A stretch of 64,000 nucleotides of DNA. Origin: Excoecaria cochinchinensis. Taxonomy: Eukaryota > Streptophyta > Magnoliopsida > Malpighiales > Euphorbiaceae. Below, piece by piece: positions 58,701 to 64,000 of the stretch. A model generated the notes under the pieces. The model saw nothing but the letters and a program-made list of their open reading frames with translations, searched no databases and had not been told where the DNA came from. The stretch lies in assembly GCA_947683425.1 (NCBI GenBank), contig CANTUQ010000008.1, positions 992,001 to 1,056,000 of the forward strand, written 5' to 3'. A program made the translations under genes and the position numbers. The stretch's first letter is position 1, and each line of letters begins with the position of its first letter.

Positions 58701-61700
58701 ACAGGGGAAGCTCAAATTATATGCAGGTTAGTTTATAGCCATTCTTATGGGCAAAAGTTATTTATTTGTATAAATTCGTTTTTGCTGCTCCTGATTATTT
58801 GATTCCATGTCTCTTTGAGTTTGGAAGACCACTGCACGTGGCAGATGAGGATGGCTGTGTACTTGCATTCAACAATGGGAATGCCAGTCTTAATATACGT
58901 GACTCATCATCATTACCTATTAGTGTGGTAGATTCTGGAAAGGTTGGTCAGTTTTATGCCCTCCCTCTATCTCTCTCTCTCGCTCTCTCTCCATACTTGT
59001 GCACTAGCACACCCTTTTTTTTCCCTCCATTCTTCCATTGAAGTGAGTAATTTTCTTATTCTTAAACCCATTAATGTTAGTGCTTAGCTATTGATCATGC
59101 TGAGTGGGATTTCCAATTCAAGAAGAGAGCTCCGTCTACAATTGATTTACTGCCTGCAGATCAGTGTCAAAAGTTGGGAGTTGATGGGGTCAGTTTACTG
59201 AAAACATTTTTTTTTAATGACTAAGTAGCCTTTAAGATCTCTTGTTGGCTTTTTGAATTGCTGGAACATCCAAACATATATGGAAAATTACAGAATTTAA
59301 ACAGCTATTTATTGATCTTGTGCTTCATTATTGAAGTGAATTACCTCTACATTTTGTCCCTTCTATTACAAGTTTTTGTTGACTAGAAAATCTTAAAATG
59401 ATACCTCTTTTTGTTGTTTTTTTCTTTTTCAGGCATTACCTGTTGATAATGTAATTGCTGCCGGTCAAGTTCCTCCATCTAAAATTGTGGCAGTTGTTCG
59501 GCCTGCTAGTTATGTTTCTTCTGGCACTTCAAACAGCTTGGATAAAAACTATATTGTCAAATGTTCATTGGAAATATCTATGGAAGTTAAGTTCAGAAAA
59601 GAAGCCAAGGATTGCTATGTAGAACATATATATTCTTCCTGCATAGCTGCCATCTCTCAAAATGGACTCAATGGTTTATATATTTTTCCATTGGGTGACA
59701 AGTTCCCTAATTTATTTCAACGTGCTGGCATTTATACATTTGCGTTCTCTCTTGTAAGTAATACTCTGAAATAGCCCTTTTAACATCTTATATTTTGCAG
59801 AAATTTGATCTGTCTTATAGATTGAAGTATAATCTTTGTAACTAATTTGATTATGTTTGTTCTTTAGGTTGGTTCAAGGTGTAAGGATTGCCACAAACGT
59901 GTGAAAGTAAGGGCATCTTCAGAGGTTCTAATTTGGAAACTTTTGCCTGATAATGATGGTCCACCATATACTGTGAGGTAATGCAGCTTTAGGTGGTTCG
60001 TAATTCTTCTGAAAGAACTTTTTTTTTTCTTTTTCTTTCTTTCTTCCTTTTTTATTTTTTTTTAATATAAAATCATCTACTTCTTTCATTAATTTTATGC
60101 AAGCACATTGAGCCTGTCAGTTTTCTTCCATTTTCTGATGGAACATCAATGCTGGCCAGGGTTGGTTCATCTTTAAAACACATGGCTATTGCATGTGTTG
60201 ATGAATATGACAATAGGATAGCCTTTGTGTCAAATCCGAAAGTAGCAGTAAGACTTGATTTACATGATGAGGTGCTTTTCCAAGTAGACAAAGTGAAGAC
60301 AAGCCTTTCTTCTGATAAATTGACTCTGGAGGTGAAGGTAAGGTTTGCATATCTGAGTAAGATGCTTTAGTTTATTGAAATAAATATCTGCACCTGTCTT
60401 AAATTATTCGGTCTTAACTTTGGTTTCATAATTTTGAAGGATTTACTGATTAAAACCAGTGAATTGGATAAACTAAGGCAAAGTTATGAAGCCAATTTGC
60501 TGATATACCCACAAGATAACTTGGATCCACTTTCCATTCCATGTAAAGGTGCTTGTTTCACAAGTGTGAATCTTTTATGCATAATATAAATATAGAAATG
60601 AACTTCTATTCAGTTGTTTTGAATTGTCATTGCTGAATCTTTTAATATGTTATTGGTTTTATTTTTATAGTTATTCCTGGACCTTTAAAACATGTCAAAG
60701 CCCGATCATCACAGCTAGGAAAACAATTACATCCAGGTCTCATTGTTCAGGATTTTATATTGGAGGTATGTGGAAATTTTCATGATGAACAGACTACCAA
60801 TTGTCAATTCAAATACAATTTGTAACAAAACTATATATTAGGTGGTTCACACAATCGGTTTTTGTGTCCATCCATTAAACTGGAATTTGGAAGTGTAACC
60901 ACTATTGGGATTTTTGTAATTAATAAATTGGAATTGTAACTAAAAATCTAAATAGCAAGTTTCTAATTTATTCTCTATTTTGCTATGACTGATCTTTTGT
61001 GGCTTGTGCAATGTGGTGCTATTAGTTCTGATCTTAACTTTTAAGTTTTGAAGTCGTAAATGAAACCCATCAATTAAAGTATCTGTTGTTTTTAAATCTA
61101 TGTAAATTTGAGGGTATTTGGAGTCCCACTGAATTCTATTTTTGTGTAAATTAGCACAAGATGTTGTCAAGTAATAAACACTATCATTCTTCAACTGGAT
61201 TTGAAAAACTATGAACTAGTATGGGCATTCTCATCTTCATTCGTGGAATTTATTTCTATTGCTGGAGACAATTTGCTTATATAACCATTGAACCTTCTTC
61301 AGACGATATAACAAATAAGTTAAAGTTGCTAGTGTTTTTCCTAAATTCTTTGTTACTTTGCCAATGATAAAATGAAATACTTTAAAATTCATATAAGCCT
61401 TTTCTGTCATTGATCAGTTTTTGGCTTTTCTCTCTTTTTCATGTCTTGCTGCATTTTGATAGCCTTGAACAATTCCCTAAGCTTTTTCTTTATCCTTTTT
61501 TTTTTTTTTTAAATCGTAAGCTTACTATATATCATGATCTGGTAACCTTGCCCTTTATCTTGAGTGTTAGTATATATCCATTTCTTTCTTTATTGTTAAT
61601 TCAATATACAGAAATTATTGAGTTCAGTTTCTCATACAAAATAGTAATTTCCTGTTAGAGATTTTAAGCATCTTTATTATTATTGAAACAGGTTTTCTGC

Positions 61701-61829
61701 TAACATGCTTAGCTTATGCAATTTGTTCAGATGTTTGATGCATATGGAAATCATGTTGAAAGAGGGATGGAAGTTCAACTGGATGTGGATGGATTCCTTA
61801 TCCTTGATCGAATAGGTTCAAGCCGAAAG
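49723..61829 (+). CDS. GMI1: GMI1-like SMC-hinge/GHKL ATPase protein, 5' part
   Basis: 28 coding exons joined by GT-AG introns give 1014 residues in one frame: 49723-50040, 50231-50263, 50402-50488, 50570-50622, 50704-50787, 51202-51274, 51512-51567, 51750-51855, 51997-52065, 53032-53118, 54098-54148, 54734-54869, 55028-55089, 55163-55291, 56012-56102, 56215-56249, 57266-57341, 57440-57622, 58319-58474, 58705-58726, 58828-58942, 59081-59188, 59433-59753, 59868-59977, 60160-60337, 60440-60548, 60671-60765, 61731-61829. The start MESKGKKRK follows a probable 5'UTR intron (donor about 49531, acceptor 49700). Residues 1-117 form a GMI1-type N-terminal domain. The GHKL ATP site is seen as AIADLIDNSLQAV (141-153), DTGPGMD (176-182) and FGMFGYGGPIAS (219-230). 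The first motif has Asp where many GHKL ATPases have catalytic Glu. The long middle part is beta-rich and of unknown fold to me. The SMC hinge expected at the C-terminus is not in the window, so the gene is open at its 3' side. In Arabidopsis GMI1 acts in DNA-damage response and somatic homologous recombination. Exon 25 could instead start at 60104 if donor 59972 is used. Confidence 0.87.
53188..53261 (-). tRNA. tRNA-Lys (CTT)-like sequence, antisense in an intron
   Basis: The minus strand reads as a full 74-nt cloverleaf: acceptor GCCCGTC pairing with GGTGGGC, anticodon loop CTCTTAA with CTT (Lys), T-loop TTCGAGC, and Pol III A-box-like and B-box (GGTTCGAGCCC) sequences. It has a mismatch in the D stem (GCAC against GAGC), another in the anticodon stem (A:C) and one extra base in the variable region. 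It may be a recently decayed gene or a tRNA-derived copy. It lies in intron 10 of the GMI1-like gene, opposite to transcription. A T-rich stretch follows on the minus strand. Confidence 0.75.
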
Positions 61830-63102
61830 GTCAGACTTTATTGTTGGCACAACTATGCTGTATTCTTTATTTTCTGTTTTTTTTTTTTTAAAAAATGGAT
61901 GTACTTTAATTACATATCAATTTTCATAAATATTTTTCTAAAGGTAATTCAGATTTTCTAAAAGTAAACATCACCTATACAAAGGGAAATATTGAAAGAA
62001 ATACTAGGCAAGTAAATCCGTTTCAGGAGTGGCATATAAAAAGTGTTATCTGAGGTCATTAGTATCTTTCATTCACTGAAGACATTGTACTTATATGTTT
62101 GTTCCATAAAGAATAAAATGATTGAAAATGAAACTGAATGTAACTTAGTTAAACCTTTGTTCTTCCATCGTTTTGTTATTTAGGCCTAAATCTACTGATT
62201 CGTCTGGTGCTACTAAATTGTTCATAACTGAGCCTTTTCGTATCGGGGATTCTTATCTCAGGTCTCAACTATTGTGTGATAATACTAAAGGATCAAGATA
62301 AAAAGAATTTATTTATTCACTTTTTCTTTTTTACTTGTGATGCAAAGATGAATATATGGAATTATAGGGATCAGATGAGGATTGCATAGATTCATAGAAA
62401 GATAAAAGTGGAAACTATTAAAAATTATCCAACAAATTCATCAAACTCTAGAAGTCCTGGTTTTCTAATTCTCAAGAAGAGAGATCAGGATACGAAACAT
62501 GTTTTGAATATCTGAATTGGTTGTCTTTTAGTACTGATTTAGCTGGAATGAAATGCATGTTTAAATTTATGTGCGAATACGGGGAACACACAAACACACA
62601 TTCATTCCCAGTAGAGTGGTGGCAATTTCATTCCATATCAATGAATACCGAACATTTTATCCAGGACTTGTAATTGAAAGTTAAGATCAAATATTGAGAA
62701 AATAGGATAAAACATATTGGCTAAGATTTTCAACTTTATCGCTGGTCATCTTCATTAAATTTCTTATCAAAAGAACTTTTTTCAAATATGACTTACTCTA
62801 TAGTGACTTGAGGATATTAACTCTGCATTCAAGTCTGCAAAATTGAAAAGCTTCACAACATTCTGATTTAGTTAACTATATTATTTGACTTCACATACAA
62901 GTTCAGGCCAATGTTTGTTTGGAAATCTTGAAGAGCTATTTTTTTTCTCTCTTTTCTTTTACATAGTTCCTTTTGTTCATTTTTTTTATTCTAGATTTCA
63001 AAATGGTTTATAGAAGAGTGTAGAATCCCTAGTTTACTTAGTATCAATGTCTACATAATTGTAAATGAGTTTCTTATCAGCCTGTTAACCAGCATGATTT
63101 AC
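61830..63102. other. Probable intron of the GMI1-like gene
   Basis: Follows a donor (AAG/GTCAGA) at 61829-61830. No further exon of the family could be recognised to the window end. The stretch 62184-62263 after TTATTTAG is open and could translate, but its sequence does not resemble GMI1. The rest is AT-rich. Confidence 0.45.
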
Positions 63103-63800
63103 TGCCATAATATTGTGAATATATAATTATGTAATGATTGTATTCTGACTAGGCAGTGATTGTAGGCTAGCTGTTATTTCCTAATTAGGCCACTGAAGTT
63201 GTGTATAAATACTATGTATACTTTATTTGTATGTGATAAGTAATAGAAATGTTCTTCTCTGGAATTCTTCTCTAAAATTCATAAATAGGCACATTTTTGA
63301 GGTTGCTTGGTCCCTCACATTTACCATGAACCTTCCAAAATCTTACTGGGGAGATATAATTCTTTTAGCTGTCTATCTTATTAATAGGATGCCTCTTAAA
63401 GCCCTCAACTTTAAAAGTCCTCTTCAAGGTAAAGCTACCCTATGTTGTTTCTCGAATATTTTTAGGTGCATCTGCTTTGTTCATACAAGGAATGTTGGGA
63501 AATTAGAACCCAGGGCTCTTAAATGTGTATTTGTTAGTATTTTCCAACATGAAGGGGATACAAATATTACCATCCTCCTAAGAAATACTTTGTCAGTATG
63601 GATATTATATTTTAGTTCATCCCACTGCCATAATATTGTGATTACATAATTATATAACGGTTGTATTCTGACTAGGCAGTGATTGTAAGCTAGATGTTAT
63701 TTCCTAATTAGGCCACTGGAGTTGTGTATAAATACCATTTATTCTTTCTTGGTAAGCATAAGTGAGAAGTAACAAAAATCTTCTTTGAAATTCTTTCTCA
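63103..63800 (+). mobile_element. Small copia relic with two LTR-like ends
   Basis: Two ~177-bp copies, 63103-63281 and 63626-63800, both begin TGCCATAATATTGTGA and share GACTAGGCAGTGATTGTA and GTGTATAAATAC (TATA). Between them lies a 344-bp remnant of copia integrase: HIFEVAWSLTFTMNLPKSYW then GDIILLAVYLINRMP, and a GKLEPRALKCVF segment. All other pol domains, primer site and gag are gone. No matching target duplication was found. An internally deleted copia element is the simplest reading. Confidence 0.7.
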
Positions 63801-64000
63801 TATATTTGTTATTTTAAATTGAAATAAGGGAGAGTAGGGGGTGGTTTTATTCTTTTCTTCATAGAGGATCACTCTCAGTCTAATTGGGATAGCTACGTAG
63901 ATACATTTTATCATGCTTTTCGGTATATGGCTTTATTGCATAGTTTTTATGTTCCCGTATTCTTTTAGCCTCAATTCTAATCTCTCTGATATGGTCAATT

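Noticed and set aside
62184..62263. Possible extra GMI1 exon after TTATTTAG
   Set aside because: Open and with a plausible acceptor, but the residues do not look like the expected continuation; left unannotated.

Overview
The window is nuclear DNA from a flowering plant, most likely a eudicot. The base composition is AT-rich, nested Ty3/gypsy and Ty1/copia elements dominate, and hAT, Mutator and PIF/Harbinger MITEs occur. There is one intact-looking multi-exon gene with plant-type short exons and GT-AG introns. I cannot name the species.

Layout. 1-2124: part of a long LTR that runs off the left edge and is inserted in a truncated Ty3/gypsy element (2125-5058, minus strand), which itself carries a 524-bp solo LTR (3563-4086). 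5227-20032: a 14.8-kb cluster of five closely related ~3-kb LTR segments, one inverted, plus a diverged segment. The whole block is bounded by a single 5-bp target duplication (GATTC), so it behaves as one insertion of a rearranged product. 20033-25283: host sequence with a non-autonomous hAT element, another solo-LTR-like insertion, a CACTA transposase remnant and a decayed fragment of an IFRD-family gene. 25284-35714: a structurally complete Ogre/Tat-like element with 2.1-kb LTRs, a tRNA-Arg-type primer site and gag, but no pol. 36079-36290: a hairpin Mutator-type MITE. 36945-48770: an array of another LTR family, repeated three times, split by a 4.5-kb decayed copia element (38517-43052). 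That copia element has a remarkable G-box cluster in its leader and a foldback LTR at its right end. A PIF/Harbinger-like MITE also sits in this array.

49723-61829 (continuing past the right edge) is the only convincing host protein gene: a GMI1-like GHKL-ATPase protein of the SMC-hinge family, linked in Arabidopsis to DNA-damage response and somatic homologous recombination. I see 28 coding exons giving 1014 residues in an unbroken frame; the C-terminal hinge is not in the window. A tRNA-Lys-like sequence lies antisense in intron 10. A small copia relic (63103-63800) lies downstream, probably in the next intron.

No rRNA, CRISPR, phage or bacterial feature is present. All functional names rest on reading motifs by eye; no alignment or database search was run.
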